Shown piece after piece: positions 35,207 to 44,393 of a stretch of 64,000 nucleotides of DNA (positions within the stretch are counted from its first letter, which is position 1; the number at the start of each line of letters is the position of its first letter). This DNA comes from Curtobacterium sp. MCJR17_055 (GTDB lineage Bacteria; Actinomycetota; Actinomycetes; Actinomycetales; Microbacteriaceae): contig NZ_QKLF01000001.1 in NCBI RefSeq assembly GCF_003224335.1, positions 62,001-126,000 on the forward strand, read 5' to 3'. Below the pieces are notes generated by a model that was not told the DNA's origin, searched no databases, and saw nothing but the letters and a program-made list of their open reading frames with translations. The translations under genes were made by a program, and so were the position numbers.

Positions 35207-36409
35207 TCACCAGCGCGGTGTCGTGACGCCCTGACCGTCGACGTAGGCGAAGACCTGGCGGCCCTCGATCCAGACGCGCTGCGCGCGGCTGGTCGCGTCG
35301 AGCGGGTCGCCGTCCCAGAGGACGAGGTCGGCGTCGTACCCCGCGGCGATGCGGCCGACACGGTCGCCGAAACCGAGGATGTCCGCGGGGGCGGAGGTGA
35401 TCGCCTCGAGCGCGGTCTGCCGGGGCAGCCCGTCGCGGACGGCCATCGTGGCCTGGGTCACGAGCATGTTGATCGGGACGACCGGGGCGTCCGTCGTGAT
35501 CGCGACCCGGACCCCGGCCGCCGCGATCGTGGCGAGGTTCGGGATGCCGCGGTCACGGAGCTCCACCTTCGACCGGCTCGTGAACAGCGGGCCGTAGACC
35601 ACCGGGATGCCCTTCTCAGCGAGCAGGTCGGCGATCTTGTGGGCCTCGGTGCCGTGGTTCACGACCAGGCGGTAGCCGAACTCCTCGGCGAGGCGGATCG
35701 CCGTCGCGATGTCGTCGTGACGGTGGGTGTGCTGGTCCCAGGCGAGCTCCCCGTCGAGCACGCGCGCGAGGGTCTCCTTCGTGAGGTCACGCTCGAACGG
35801 CTCGTCCTTGCGCGCAGCGGCGTCGCGGGCAGCGCGGTAGTGGTCGGCGGCCAGGAAGGCCTCGCGGATGACCTTCGCGACGCCGAGGCGGGTCGACGGC
35901 GTCTGGCCCTTCTCGCCGTAGACCCGCTTCGGGTTCTCGCCGAGGGCGCTCTTCACGCTGACGCTGTCCGAGATGAGCTGTTCGTCGATGGTGCGGCCGC
36001 CCCAGGTCTTGATCGCGACCGTCTGCCCTCCGATCGGGTTGCCGGAGCCGGGCTTGACGACGATGCTCGTGATGCCGCCGGACAGGGCGTCGCGGAAGCC
36101 CTCGTCCTCGATGTCGACCGCGTCGATCGCCTGGACCGCCGCCATGTTCGGGCCGGTCATCTCGTTCGTGTCGTTCCCGGCGGGCCCGTTCGCCTCCTCG
36201 TGGATGCCCACGTGCCCGTGCGCCTCGACGAAGCCCGGCAGGAGCCAGGCACCGGCGGCGTCGACGACCGGCAGCCCGTCCGGCGGGGTGACGTCCGGTC
36301 CGACGGCGGTGATCCGGCCGTCCTGCACGACGACCGCCCCGCCGTCGAACTCGTCACCCTCGACGGGGACGACGTGGGCACCGGTGATCACGAACGTGTT
36401 GTCAGTCAT
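35207..36409 (-). CDS. Amidohydrolase (imidazolonepropionase-like)
   Basis: 400-residue metal-dependent hydrolase. A small beta domain at the ends flanks a TIM barrel. Metal ligands are HGH (64-66) and further His in WDQHTHRHDD and LVVNHGTEAHKIAD; the catalytic Asp is in VAITTDAPVVP. The C-terminal GYDADLVLWDGDPLD is standard for the superfamily. No signal peptide. Substrate unknown; relatives are annotated as Xaa-Pro dipeptidase-like or imidazolonepropionase-like amidohydrolases. TACCGT six bases before the ATG indicates a leaderless mRNA. Confidence 0.88.
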   Translation of the reverse strand: MTDNTFVITGAHVVPVEGDEFDGGAVVVQDGRITAVGPDVTPPDGLPVVDAAGAWLLPGFVEAHGHVGIHEEANGPAGNDTNEMTGPNMAAVQAIDAVDIEDEGFRDALSGGITSIVVKPGSGNPIGGQTVAIKTWGGRTIDEQLISDSVSVKSALGENPKRVYGEKGQTPSTRLGVAKVIREAFLAADHYRAARDAAARKDEPFERDLTKETLARVLDGELAWDQHTHRHDDIATAIRLAEEFGYRLVVNHGTEAHKIADLLAEKGIPVVYGPLFTSRSKVELRDRGIPNLATIAAAGVRVAITTDAPVVPINMLVTQATMAVRDGLPRQTALEAITSAPADILGFGDRVGRIAAGYDADLVLWDGDPLDATSRAQRVWIEGRQVFAYVDGQGVTTPRW

Positions 36410-36415
36410 TCCACA

Positions 36416-36421
36416 ACGGTA
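36416..36421 (-). promoter_or_regulatory. -10 element of the amidohydrolase gene, predicted leaderless
   Basis: TACCGT on the minus strand, six bases before the ATG. Confidence 0.5.
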
Positions 36422-36552
36422 CCGATCGGTGCCCGTACCGGGACGGGCCGGGCCGACCGTGCCGGCCCGGCTCGTGCATACGACATCCGGGTTCTTCCCT
36501 GATCGGGCCGCACCGCCACTACCGTCGGCCGGTGCGAGGAACGGGAGGCGGC

Positions 36553-37884
36553 ATGACGGGCACCACGGACACGGCCGACAGGACAGTCACGATCGGCGCG
36601 GACTGGGCGCTCCGTCCCGGGGCGTCGGGTGCACCACGCGCGGCGACCGGGAGCGGGCGTGCCGCGGGGGCTTGGCCACGCCACGGCTCGACCACGCGTC
36701 CGTGGCGGAGCAACCGGCGGCTGCCGCGCGCCGACCGGATGACACACTCGGTGCGGTGTGCGTTGCCGCCCGCGATCGCGGAGCAGACGTACGTGGCGCC
36801 GCCCGACCTCGCCGCTCTGCTGACACGCGCGACCGACCGCCTGGTGGACCTCGACCGCCGGCTCGGTGACCGCACGGCCGCGTTCGACCTGCTGCTCGCC
36901 CGGACCGAGGCGGTCTCGTCGTCGCGGATCGAGGAGGAGCACGCCACGCTCGACGACTACGCCCGGGCGCTCGTCGGCATCCGCGCGAACGGCAGTGCCA
37001 CGGCGATGGTCGGGGCGACCGCCGCCCTGCGCGGGATGATCACGGCCGCCGGTCGGGGCAGCATCACCGAGCGGTCCGTGCTCGACGCCCACGCGGTGCT
37101 CATGCGGGACGACCCGGTGGACGGCCCCGCCGCCGGGCAGTGGCGTCGGGTGCAGAACTGGATCGGCGGCGGGGTGTCTCCCCGGGACGCCGCGTACGTG
37201 CCGCCGCCCGCGGACGACGTCCCCGCCGCGATGGCCGACCTCTTCGCGTTCCTCGCGCGGGACGACGTCGACGCGTTGGCGCAGGCCGCGATCGCCCATG
37301 CCCACTTCGAGTCCGTCCACCCGTTCACCGACGGCAACGGGCGGATCGGTCGAGCGCTGGTCAACGCGGTCCTGCGGCGGCGTGGCGTCACGACCGCGCT
37401 CGTCGTGCCCGTGGCCGCTGCTCTGGTCGCCGATCGAGCGGGCTACTTCGCCGAGCTCGAACACTACCGGGACGGCCACGTCGACGGGATCGTCGCCCTG
37501 ACGGCGCGGGCGGTCGGCGTCGTCTGCGACGAGGTCGAGTTCGCCGCGCTCCGACTCGACGAGATCGAGCACGACCGGAACATGGTCCGGCCGACGGGCC
37601 ACGGGCCACGCGTGGCGCACCGCCCGGACCTCCTCCGCGTCCTGCTGGCCGATCCTGTGCTGACCGAGGCCGCGGTGAGCGCAGCGCTCCCAGCGGACTT
37701 GCCGTGGACCGACGCGGTGATCGACGAGCTCGTGGGCGCCGGCGTGCTCCGCCCCGTCACGGAACGTCGACGCGACCGGGCCTGGGTGGCGTCGGACGTC
37801 CTGGCCGAACTCGACGCACTCGCCGAGCGGATCCGGGCGGCAGCGGCACCGGGCTCCTCCGGTCTGACCCCAGCGGCAGCGTGA
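36553..37884 (+). CDS. Fic-family protein (probable AMP-transferase)
   Basis: 443 residues. An Arg/Gly-rich N-terminus is followed by a Fic_N domain with SSRIEEEHATLDDY (about 123-136). The catalytic Fic motif HPFTDGNGRIGR lies at 256-267, and a C-terminal winged-helix-like region ends the protein. All catalytic positions are intact. Fic enzymes move AMP or a similar group onto target proteins. In the class II inhibitory motif (S/T)xxxE(G/N), the Gly/Asn is Glu here (SSRIEE), which may alter autoinhibition. No antitoxin partner is adjacent. ATG start with GGGAGG upstream; TACCGT at 36519 fits its -10. Confidence 0.92.
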   Translation: MTGTTDTADRTVTIGADWALRPGASGAPRAATGSGRAAGAWPRHGSTTRPWRSNRRLPRADRMTHSVRCALPPAIAEQTYVAPPDLAALLTRATDRLVDLDRRLGDRTAAFDLLLARTEAVSSSRIEEEHATLDDYARALVGIRANGSATAMVGATAALRGMITAAGRGSITERSVLDAHAVLMRDDPVDGPAAGQWRRVQNWIGGGVSPRDAAYVPPPADDVPAAMADLFAFLARDDVDALAQAAIAHAHFESVHPFTDGNGRIGRALVNAVLRRRGVTTALVVPVAAALVADRAGYFAELEHYRDGHVDGIVALTARAVGVVCDEVEFAALRLDEIEHDRNMVRPTGHGPRVAHRPDLLRVLLADPVLTEAAVSAALPADLPWTDAVIDELVGAGVLRPVTERRRDRAWVASDVLAELDALAERIRAAAAPGSSGLTPAAA

Positions 37885-37923
37885 CGGGGAGACGGAGCCG
37901 GGTCGGGCCTCCATCCCGAACGC

Positions 37924-37929
37924 ATAGGG
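37924..37929 (+). promoter_or_regulatory. -10 element of ptrB, predicted nearly leaderless
   Basis: TAGGGT ends eight bases before the GTG at 37938. Confidence 0.4.
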
Positions 37930-37937
37930 TGGGCCGG

Positions 37938-40109
37938 GTGACCAGCGAGCACGACGTGACCACCCCGCCGACCGCCGCCAAGCGGCCCGTGACGCGGACC
38001 CACCACGGCATCGACTTCGTCGACGACTACGAATGGCTCCGTGACAAGGAGTCCCCGGACACCGTCGCGTACCTCGAGGCCGAGAACCGGTACACCGAAG
38101 CGCAGACCGAGCACCTCGGTGCGCTGCGGGACCGCCTGTTCGACGAGGTGAAGAGCCGCGTGCAGGAGACCGACCTCTCGGTGCCGGTGCGGATGGGCCA
38201 GTGGTGGTACTTCACCCGCACGAGCGAGGGCAGCCAGTACGGCGTGCAGTGCCGCGCCCCGATCAGCGGGCCGGACGACTGGACGCCGCCGTCCCTCGAC
38301 GAGGGCTCAGCCACCCTCCCGGGCGAGGAGGTCGTCCTCGACGGCAACGCCCTCGCCGACGGACACGACTTCTTCTCGCTCGGCACGTACGACATCAGCG
38401 ACGACGGCAGCCGCCTCGTGTACGGCGTCGACGTCGAGGGCGACGAGCGGTACACGCTCGCCGTCCGCGACCTCGAGACCGGGCAGGACCTGCCCGACAC
38501 CATCCCGAACACCGGAGCCGGCGCGACGTTCGACCCCTCCGGGCGGTACGTCTTCTACCCGACGGTGGACGAGTCCTGGCGCCCGGACCGCATCTGGCGG
38601 CACGAGGTCGGCACCGCGGCGGACACCGACGTGGTCGTGTTCGAGGAACCGGACGACCGGTACTGGGTCGGCGTCGGGGTCACCCGTTCGTCGCAGTACA
38701 TCGTCATCGAGCTCGGATCGAAGATCACCTCCGAGGCGCTCGTCCTCGACGCGTCCGACCCCACGGGCGCGTTCCGTGTGGTGTGGCCGCGTCGCGAGGG
38801 CGTGGAGTACGAGATCGAGCACGCGATCGTCGGGGGCAGCGACCGTCTGCTCGTCCTGCACAACGACGGCGCGGAGAACTTCGAGCTGGTCGACGTGCCC
38901 GCGGACGACCCGACCTCGACCGCCGACCGCCGCGTGGTCGTCCCGCACCACGAGCAGCGGCGCATCGAGTCGGTGGACGCCTTCGCCGGGCACCTCGCGC
39001 TCGAGTACCGGTCCGAGGCGCTCCCCCGGATCGCCGTCATCCCGATCGAGGGCGACGGCTACGGCGAACCCCACGAGGTCCCCTTCGACGAGGCACTGTT
39101 CTCGGCCGGACTCGGCGGCAACCCCGAGTGGGACCAGCCGACCCTCCGCCTCGGGTACACGTCCTTCGTGACCCCGTCCGAGGTGAGCGACCTCGACCTG
39201 GCGACCGGACAGGTGACCGTCCTGAAGCGGCAGCCGGTGCTGGGCGGGTACGACCCGGCCGACTACGTGCAGGAGCGCGACTGGGCGACCGCTGCCGACG
39301 GCACCCGCGTCCCGATCTCGCTGGTGTGGCGCAAGGACGCCGTCGACGCGGACGCCCCGGCGCCGCTGCACCTGTACGGCTACGGGTCGTACGAGCACTC
39401 GATCGACCCCGGCTTCAGCGTCATGCGCCTGTCGATGCTCGACCGCGGGGTGGTCTTCGCGGTCGCGCATGTCCGCGGTGGTGGCGAGATGGGCCGGCAC
39501 TGGTACGAGGACGGCAAGACCCTGACCAAGAAGAACACCTTCACGGACTTCGTCGCCGTCGCCGAGCACCTGATCGACAGCGGTCGGACGAGCGCCGACC
39601 AGCTCGTGGCCGAGGGCGGCAGCGCCGGTGGGCTCCTGATGGGCGCGGTGGCGAACCTGGCCCCCGAGCGGTTCGCGGGCATCCTCGCCGCGGTGCCGTT
39701 CGTCGACGCGCTGACGAGCATCCTCGACCCGGACCTGCCGCTCACGGTGATCGAATGGGACGAGTGGGGCGACCCGCTGCACGATGCCGAGGTCTACCGC
39801 TACATGAGCGAGTACACGCCGTACGAGAACGTCCGTGACGACGTGCAGTACCCGCGCATCCTCGCCGTGACCTCGATCAACGACACCCGCGTGCTGTACG
39901 TCGAGCCGGCGAAGTGGACTGCGAAGCTCCGCGAGGTCGGGGCCCCCGTCCTGCTGAAGACGGAGATGGCCGCCGGCCACGGTGGCGTCAGCGGACGGTA
40001 CGACTCGTGGAAGGAGCGGGCGTTCGAACTGGCCTGGTTGCTCGACGTCCTCGGTCTGGCCGACGTCTCCCCTGCGGCCGCGACGGCGAACCCGATCGCG
40101 GCCGGCTGA
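37938..40109 (+). CDS. ptrB: Oligopeptidase B (S9A prolyl-oligopeptidase family)
   Basis: Cytoplasmic serine peptidase of 723 residues cleaving short peptides after basic residues. A seven-bladed propeller (about 80-420) precedes the alpha/beta-hydrolase domain. Catalytic triad: Ser 562 in GGSAGG, Asp 649 in SINDTRVLYVEPAKW, His 681 in AAGHGG. EHSIDPGFSVMRLSMLDRGVVFAVAHVRGGGEMG is the classic S9A block. GTG start placed by the -10 and by relatives (HHGIDFVDDYEWLRDKES follows closely). A 23-bp hairpin ends the transcript. Confidence 0.95.
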   Translation: MTSEHDVTTPPTAAKRPVTRTHHGIDFVDDYEWLRDKESPDTVAYLEAENRYTEAQTEHLGALRDRLFDEVKSRVQETDLSVPVRMGQWWYFTRTSEGSQYGVQCRAPISGPDDWTPPSLDEGSATLPGEEVVLDGNALADGHDFFSLGTYDISDDGSRLVYGVDVEGDERYTLAVRDLETGQDLPDTIPNTGAGATFDPSGRYVFYPTVDESWRPDRIWRHEVGTAADTDVVVFEEPDDRYWVGVGVTRSSQYIVIELGSKITSEALVLDASDPTGAFRVVWPRREGVEYEIEHAIVGGSDRLLVLHNDGAENFELVDVPADDPTSTADRRVVVPHHEQRRIESVDAFAGHLALEYRSEALPRIAVIPIEGDGYGEPHEVPFDEALFSAGLGGNPEWDQPTLRLGYTSFVTPSEVSDLDLATGQVTVLKRQPVLGGYDPADYVQERDWATAADGTRVPISLVWRKDAVDADAPAPLHLYGYGSYEHSIDPGFSVMRLSMLDRGVVFAVAHVRGGGEMGRHWYEDGKTLTKKNTFTDFVAVAEHLIDSGRTSADQLVAEGGSAGGLLMGAVANLAPERFAGILAAVPFVDALTSILDPDLPLTVIEWDEWGDPLHDAEVYRYMSEYTPYENVRDDVQYPRILAVTSINDTRVLYVEPAKWTAKLREVGAPVLLKTEMAAGHGGVSGRYDSWKERAFELAWLLDVLGLADVSPAAATANPIAAG

Positions 40110-40124
40110 GCGGACCCCGCGACC

Positions 40125-40173
40125 GACACGACGACGGCGCGCACCCGGCCCGGGTGCGCGCCGTCGTCGTGTC
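40125..40173. terminator. Bidirectional terminator with 23-bp perfect stem
   Basis: Arms beginning GACACGACGACGGCGCGCAC and ending in its complement, around a GCC loop. It sits between ptrB and the converging CYTH-CHAD gene. Confidence 0.85.
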
Positions 40174-40179
40174 CGACGG

Positions 40180-41709
40180 TCACACGCGGTTGAGCGCGTG
40201 CACCGCCTCGTCGTAGGACTCCTCCGCCATCCGGACCCGGTCGCCGGCGAGCACGCCGTACCCGAACGTCCCTTCGCCTCCGCGATCGGCGATCCCGGAG
40301 TGCGTGCGGAGCGCGTCGAGTGCGTACAGCGACCGCACCCGCTCGGTGAGGACGTCGGCGGCGGTCCCGATGCGCTTCCACAGTGCGTGCGGGAAGGCGT
40401 CGTCCCCGAGCACGTCCATCGCGAGTCGTGCGCGCATCGTCCCCTGCCAGGCCAGTTCGGTCGCAGCCCGGTCGGCTGCTTCGCGTGCGGCCGCCGTGTC
40501 GGAGGTGTCGTCGGCCACGGCGTCGCGCACGAGCTCCCGGACGTGGGGCTTCACCGTTGCGGTGACGTCCTGGGCGACCTTCTTCGGCGACCGGAGCGCC
40601 CACGCCGTCGGGGCGGGCCGCTCGACGGCGTCGTCGAGGGCGTCGAGGAGCTCCAGGAACGGCTTCCCGTGCAGCGCCGCGACGACGTCCCGCACCGCGG
40701 AGTCGCGTCGCTCGCGCGTGGCGGCGAGGATGCGTTCGCGGGTCATGGCGTCGACGAGGGCGTCCTGCGCCGGCGTCGACGCCCGCGGCAGCCGCTCGAC
40801 CAGGTACTCGGCGAGCGCGGCACGGGCGGCCACGTCGGCGAGGGCGTCGGCGCCGGCGACGGCGCGGTCGACGGCGTCACCGGCGGCGAACGCGGGTCGG
40901 TAGGTCTGCAGGATCGCTGCGATCTCCAGCGTCGTCGCGGCCACGTCGCGGAGCTCAGCGTTCTCGCCGGAGCGCAGCCGGGCCTCCTGGTCGAGCAGCG
41001 CGGAGCGCAGCTTCCCGAGACGCTTCGTGAGGATGCGCGCGGTCGTCCCCTTCTCGGGACGGTCGACGGTCTGGAGGCGCGGTGCCGGTGCTCCGGCGAG
41101 CCCGCGTGCCAGCTTGGACGCGACGGCGGCGGGGCCGGCGCCGACGGCCGCGAACCGACCGTCGAGCGCGGCGAAGAGCTCGTGAGCGACCTGTTCGTCC
41201 ACACCGCCGACGGTCTCGACCTCGACCTCCCGCCAGGTGCGCGGGTCGGCCGGAGCGTCGTCGTCGAGCCGTTCGGCGACGACCCGGTCGTCCGCGAGTT
41301 CGGCGATCTGGTCGCCGTCCTCGTCGAGCAGGCGGGTGACGGTGCGGGTGGTGGTGATGCGGACGACCGGGTGCAGTCCGCGGCCCCGGCGCTCGGTGAA
41401 CAGGGCGGCGAGGACCTCGTCGGGCACGGTGTCCGGGTCCTCGGTGAGCGGGAAGTGCTGCTCGTGCCGGACGGTGTCGGACTCGGCGCGCTTGATGTGC
41501 CAGCCGGCGTCGTGTCCCCCGGTGCGACGGCGGACGGTGACGTGCGCGGCGACCAGGTCGTACCGCTGCGTGTCCCAGTAGGTGGCGTCGAGCTCGAACG
41601 GCTCCTGGTGGTCAGCCCGCATGATGCCGCCGACGCCGATCAGGTCGGGGAGCGGGGCTCCGTCGGGCAGGTCGTAGGTGCGCTCGATCTCGAGGTGGGT
41701 GTCGCTCAC
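40180..41709 (-). CDS. CYTH and CHAD domain protein
   Basis: 509 residues. The N-terminal CYTH (triphosphate tunnel) domain spans about 1-200 and the helical CHAD domain, rich in His and charged residues, about 215-509. CHAD domains bind polyphosphate, so a role at polyphosphate granules is likely; CYTH domains hydrolyse triphosphates. The usual CYTH opening ExExK reads EIERT here (Thr for Lys), so catalysis may be altered. The start is a GTG seven bases from a TAGACA -10. Confidence 0.9.
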   Translation of the reverse strand: MSDTHLEIERTYDLPDGAPLPDLIGVGGIMRADHQEPFELDATYWDTQRYDLVAAHVTVRRRTGGHDAGWHIKRAESDTVRHEQHFPLTEDPDTVPDEVLAALFTERRGRGLHPVVRITTTRTVTRLLDEDGDQIAELADDRVVAERLDDDAPADPRTWREVEVETVGGVDEQVAHELFAALDGRFAAVGAGPAAVASKLARGLAGAPAPRLQTVDRPEKGTTARILTKRLGKLRSALLDQEARLRSGENAELRDVAATTLEIAAILQTYRPAFAAGDAVDRAVAGADALADVAARAALAEYLVERLPRASTPAQDALVDAMTRERILAATRERRDSAVRDVVAALHGKPFLELLDALDDAVERPAPTAWALRSPKKVAQDVTATVKPHVRELVRDAVADDTSDTAAAREAADRAATELAWQGTMRARLAMDVLGDDAFPHALWKRIGTAADVLTERVRSLYALDALRTHSGIADRGGEGTFGYGVLAGDRVRMAEESYDEAVHALNRV

Positions 41710-41716
41710 GCGGTCC

Positions 41717-41722
41717 TGTCTA
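41717..41722 (-). promoter_or_regulatory. -10 element of the CYTH-CHAD gene, predicted leaderless
   Basis: TAGACA on the minus strand, seven bases before the GTG at 41709. Confidence 0.5.
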
Positions 41723-41835
41723 CCAGGGTGGGAGGGGTCGCCTCGTCACGCGGTCGGCCGCGACCGCCCCGGCAGGTGCCGCCGGGGCTCGACGACGGTC
41801 ACGAGCCTCCCGGGGAGCAGGACGAGAATGAGGAC

Positions 41836-42108
41836 ATGAGCGAGACGATCACCCGTGACGCGTTCGTGCCCCAGGCCGGCGGCGTCACCATGTTCACCAC
41901 GAGCTGGTGCGGCTACTGTGCCCGGCTGAAGAACCAGATGACGAAGGCCGGTGTGCCCTTCCGCGAGGTCGACATCGAGCAGACGCCGGGCACCGCCGAG
42001 CTGGTCGCCGAGGTCAACGGCGGCAACCAGACCGTGCCGACCCTGGTGTTCCCGGACGGCAGCACCGCGACGAACCCGTCCCTGGCGGAGGTCCAGTCGC
42101 GCGTCTGA
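41836..42108 (+). CDS. mrx1: Mycoredoxin (glutaredoxin-like)
   Basis: 90-residue thiol oxidoreductase. The active site CGYC lies at 25-28 (FTTSWCGYCARLKNQM), followed by the cis-Pro loop NQTVPTLVFPDG. Mycoredoxins reduce mycothiol mixed disulfides in actinobacteria, matching the expected redox buffer of this organism. The ATG at 41836 is six bases from GAGAAT, a possible leaderless -10; the upstream in-frame ORF is a shadow of the CYTH-CHAD gene. Confidence 0.93.
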   Translation: MSETITRDAFVPQAGGVTMFTTSWCGYCARLKNQMTKAGVPFREVDIEQTPGTAELVAEVNGGNQTVPTLVFPDGSTATNPSLAEVQSRV

Positions 42109-42146
42109 AGCGCACCGCCCGGCGCGGCCCGGCGCGAGCTGGCCCA

Positions 42147-42206
42147 GCACAACGAGAACCCGCTCGAACCACGGACGTCCGTGGTTCGAGCGGGTTCTCG
42201 TTGTGC
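42147..42206. terminator. Perfect 60-bp palindrome between mrx1 and the SNF2 gene
   Basis: Two exact 30-base arms, starting GCACAACGAGAACCCGCTCG and meeting at GGAC/GTCC with no spacer. It lies between converging genes and is most simply a bidirectional terminator. It is twice as long as most of the hairpins here and lacks the GGGAGGC core they share. Confidence 0.7.
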
Positions 42207-42266
42207 GGTGCCGAACGGCGCCGGGCTGGGGCCCGCCCGGGCTCGGCGTCGGGCCGCCGCCGAGCG

Positions 42267-44393
42267 CTAGCGGCTGAGCGCGTCCATGAGCAGCGCGGCC
42301 ATGGCGTCGAGCTGGATGTCGCCGGAGTCGACGACCTCCTCGTCGGAGCCGTCGAGCGCCCGGGCCGCGAGTCCGGCCTTGCTGTCGATGAGCTCGGCGA
42401 TCTTCGTGTCGATCGTCTGCGCGGCGATGATGCGCCACGCGGTGACCGGCTCCTCCTGCCCGATGCGGTGCACGCGGTCGATCGCCTGGGTCTGCTCGGC
42501 GCTCGTCCAGGACAGCTCGGCGAGGACGACGTTGGACGCCACCTGCAGGTTGAGCCCGACACCCGCCGCGGTGAGCGAGCAGACGATGACGGCCACGTCC
42601 GGGTCGTTCACGAACGAGTCGATCTCGGCCGTGCGCTGCGCCGGCGTCTGGTCGCCGCGGATCGTCGCCGTGCGCAGGTGCCGACGGGCGAAGACCTCCT
42701 CGGCCTGGTCCATCACGTCGAGGTGCTTCGCGAAGAAGACGACCTTGCCGACGTTCGAGGCGAGCTGCGCCGCGTAGTCCGCCGCGAGCTGCGCCTTGGC
42801 CCGGCCGATGCGCCGCACCATGGAGAACACGTTCTCGCCGGTGGACGAGGCGTCCTGGTCCTCGAGCTCCCAGCGGGCGACCTGGCGGACGAGCTTCTCG
42901 TCGATGCCGACGACCGGGTCCTGGCCGGTCCGGGCGGCGAGCGCCTGGTGGTACCGCTTGACGAGCTTCGCGGTGAGCTCGCGCTCGGCGTCGCGGATGG
43001 AGCGGCCCTCGTCGCCGTCGAGCTCGACGGGGATGTCGGCGATCCGGCGGGCGGGGATGTCCGCCGCGACGTCGACCTTGCGCCGTCGGACGATGCCGAG
43101 GTCGATCACGGCCTTCCGCGCTTCGGTGAAGAAGCCCTGGTCGGCCGGGGTGAGCCCGATCTCCTCGAGCTCGTTCATGAGCTGCGCGCGGGGCTTCTTG
43201 TCGTCGATCCAGCCGAGGAACTCCCAGATGGTGCGGAAGTCCTCGACGGAGTTGATGAGCGGGGTACCGGTCAGGGCCATGAGCAGCGGGTTCGCCGTCC
43301 GCTCCCGGATCTTCTCGGCGAGCTGCAGCACGTACTTCGAGCGCTGCGACTCCTTGTTCTTGATGAAGTGTGCCTCGTCGACGACCATGCCCTTGAAGCC
43401 GAACGTGCCGAGCCAGCCGACGTGCCGGTCGAGGATCTCGTAGTTGACGATGAGGATGTCGGCGAAGCCGTCGAGGTCCTGCCCGTCACCGTGGATGACG
43501 GTCGCGCGGTGGTTCGGCACCCAGCGCTCGGCCTCGCGCGCCCAGTTCGTCTTGACGACGTTCGGGACGACGACGAGCAGCGGGAAGGCCTTGGCCGCGT
43601 CCGCCGCGAGGAGCGACTGCGCGGTCTTGCCGAGACCCGGTTCGTCGGCGAGCAGGAAGGTGCGGTGTCCCTGCGCGGCGGAGGTGACGAGCTCGGCCTG
43701 GTGCTTCATCAGCGTCACACCGGAGGGTGTGTGCAGCGACGCGGGCTCGGGCAGCGGCATGGACGCTGCTCCCCCGCCGGCGCCGTACTCGAACGACTTG
43801 AACAGCGGACCGAAGAGCTCCCAGTTCGCCAGCCGGCGGGGATGGGCGACGGGCTGGTCGGCGAGCGCGAAGTCCGGCGGCAGGAACGGGTTGGCGAGCT
43901 GGCGCTGCACGACCGCCTGCGGCACGACGGCACGCTCGGGGGTCTCCACCGCCGCGGTGGGTTCGGCCGCGATGACGAGGTCCTCGGGCTGGAGCTCCAT
44001 GCCGGCGGCGATCATCATGTCGCGCTTCACGGTGCGGGTGGCCTCGGAGACCGCGGCCTCCTCGGTCAGGAGCTGGATGACGCTGGTGTCCCGGGCGGCG
44101 GTCTTCGCCAGGATCGTCGCGACGCCGTCCAGGCGCTTGAGCTGCTCGGCACGCTGTGCGTCGGTGAGCGTCGTGTCCGCCTTCACGCGGGCACGCTCCT
44201 CACGCATGAGCAGCGCCACTGCCTGGAACTTCGTGCGGTTCGTGGCCTTGAGGGCTCCGCGCTGCGCGGCGGCCTCGACCTCGCGGACGGCACGGGCGAG
44301 GACGGGGATGAGGCCGTCGTTGTCGAGCGGCCGGGTCCGGCGCGACGCCGTCCGCGTGCCACCGGCAGCGCGGCGGGTACCTGATCGAGCCAA
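42267..44393 (-). CDS. SNF2-family DEAH-box ATPase/helicase
   Basis: 708 residues with a full SNF2 motor. Motif I is LLADEPGLGKTAQ, motif II VVDEAHFIKN, motif III LMALTGTPLINS, motif V/VI AAGVGLNLQVASNVVLAE and QAIDRVHRIGQEEPV. The first 230 residues are helical and charged without a known domain. Such translocases remodel protein-DNA complexes; some belong to defence loci, but no partner genes are present here. Start uncertain: a TTG at 44393 just after GGAGGAG begins the conserved part, though the spacing is short. Confidence 0.85.
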   Translation of the reverse strand: MARSGTRRAAGGTRTASRRTRPLDNDGLIPVLARAVREVEAAAQRGALKATNRTKFQAVALLMREERARVKADTTLTDAQRAEQLKRLDGVATILAKTAARDTSVIQLLTEEAAVSEATRTVKRDMMIAAGMELQPEDLVIAAEPTAAVETPERAVVPQAVVQRQLANPFLPPDFALADQPVAHPRRLANWELFGPLFKSFEYGAGGGAASMPLPEPASLHTPSGVTLMKHQAELVTSAAQGHRTFLLADEPGLGKTAQSLLAADAAKAFPLLVVVPNVVKTNWAREAERWVPNHRATVIHGDGQDLDGFADILIVNYEILDRHVGWLGTFGFKGMVVDEAHFIKNKESQRSKYVLQLAEKIRERTANPLLMALTGTPLINSVEDFRTIWEFLGWIDDKKPRAQLMNELEEIGLTPADQGFFTEARKAVIDLGIVRRRKVDVAADIPARRIADIPVELDGDEGRSIRDAERELTAKLVKRYHQALAARTGQDPVVGIDEKLVRQVARWELEDQDASSTGENVFSMVRRIGRAKAQLAADYAAQLASNVGKVVFFAKHLDVMDQAEEVFARRHLRTATIRGDQTPAQRTAEIDSFVNDPDVAVIVCSLTAAGVGLNLQVASNVVLAELSWTSAEQTQAIDRVHRIGQEEPVTAWRIIAAQTIDTKIAELIDSKAGLAARALDGSDEEVVDSGDIQLDAMAALLMDALSR

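Noticed and set aside
42147-42206. Possible LexA site inside the 60-bp palindrome
   Set aside because: The TCGAAC and GTTCGA halves are separated by 16 bases instead of four, so it does not fit an SOS box.
42267-44393. Phage-defence locus around the SNF2 ATPase
   Set aside because: Neighbours are mycoredoxin and a kinase; no nuclease, methylase or other defence partner lies within reach.
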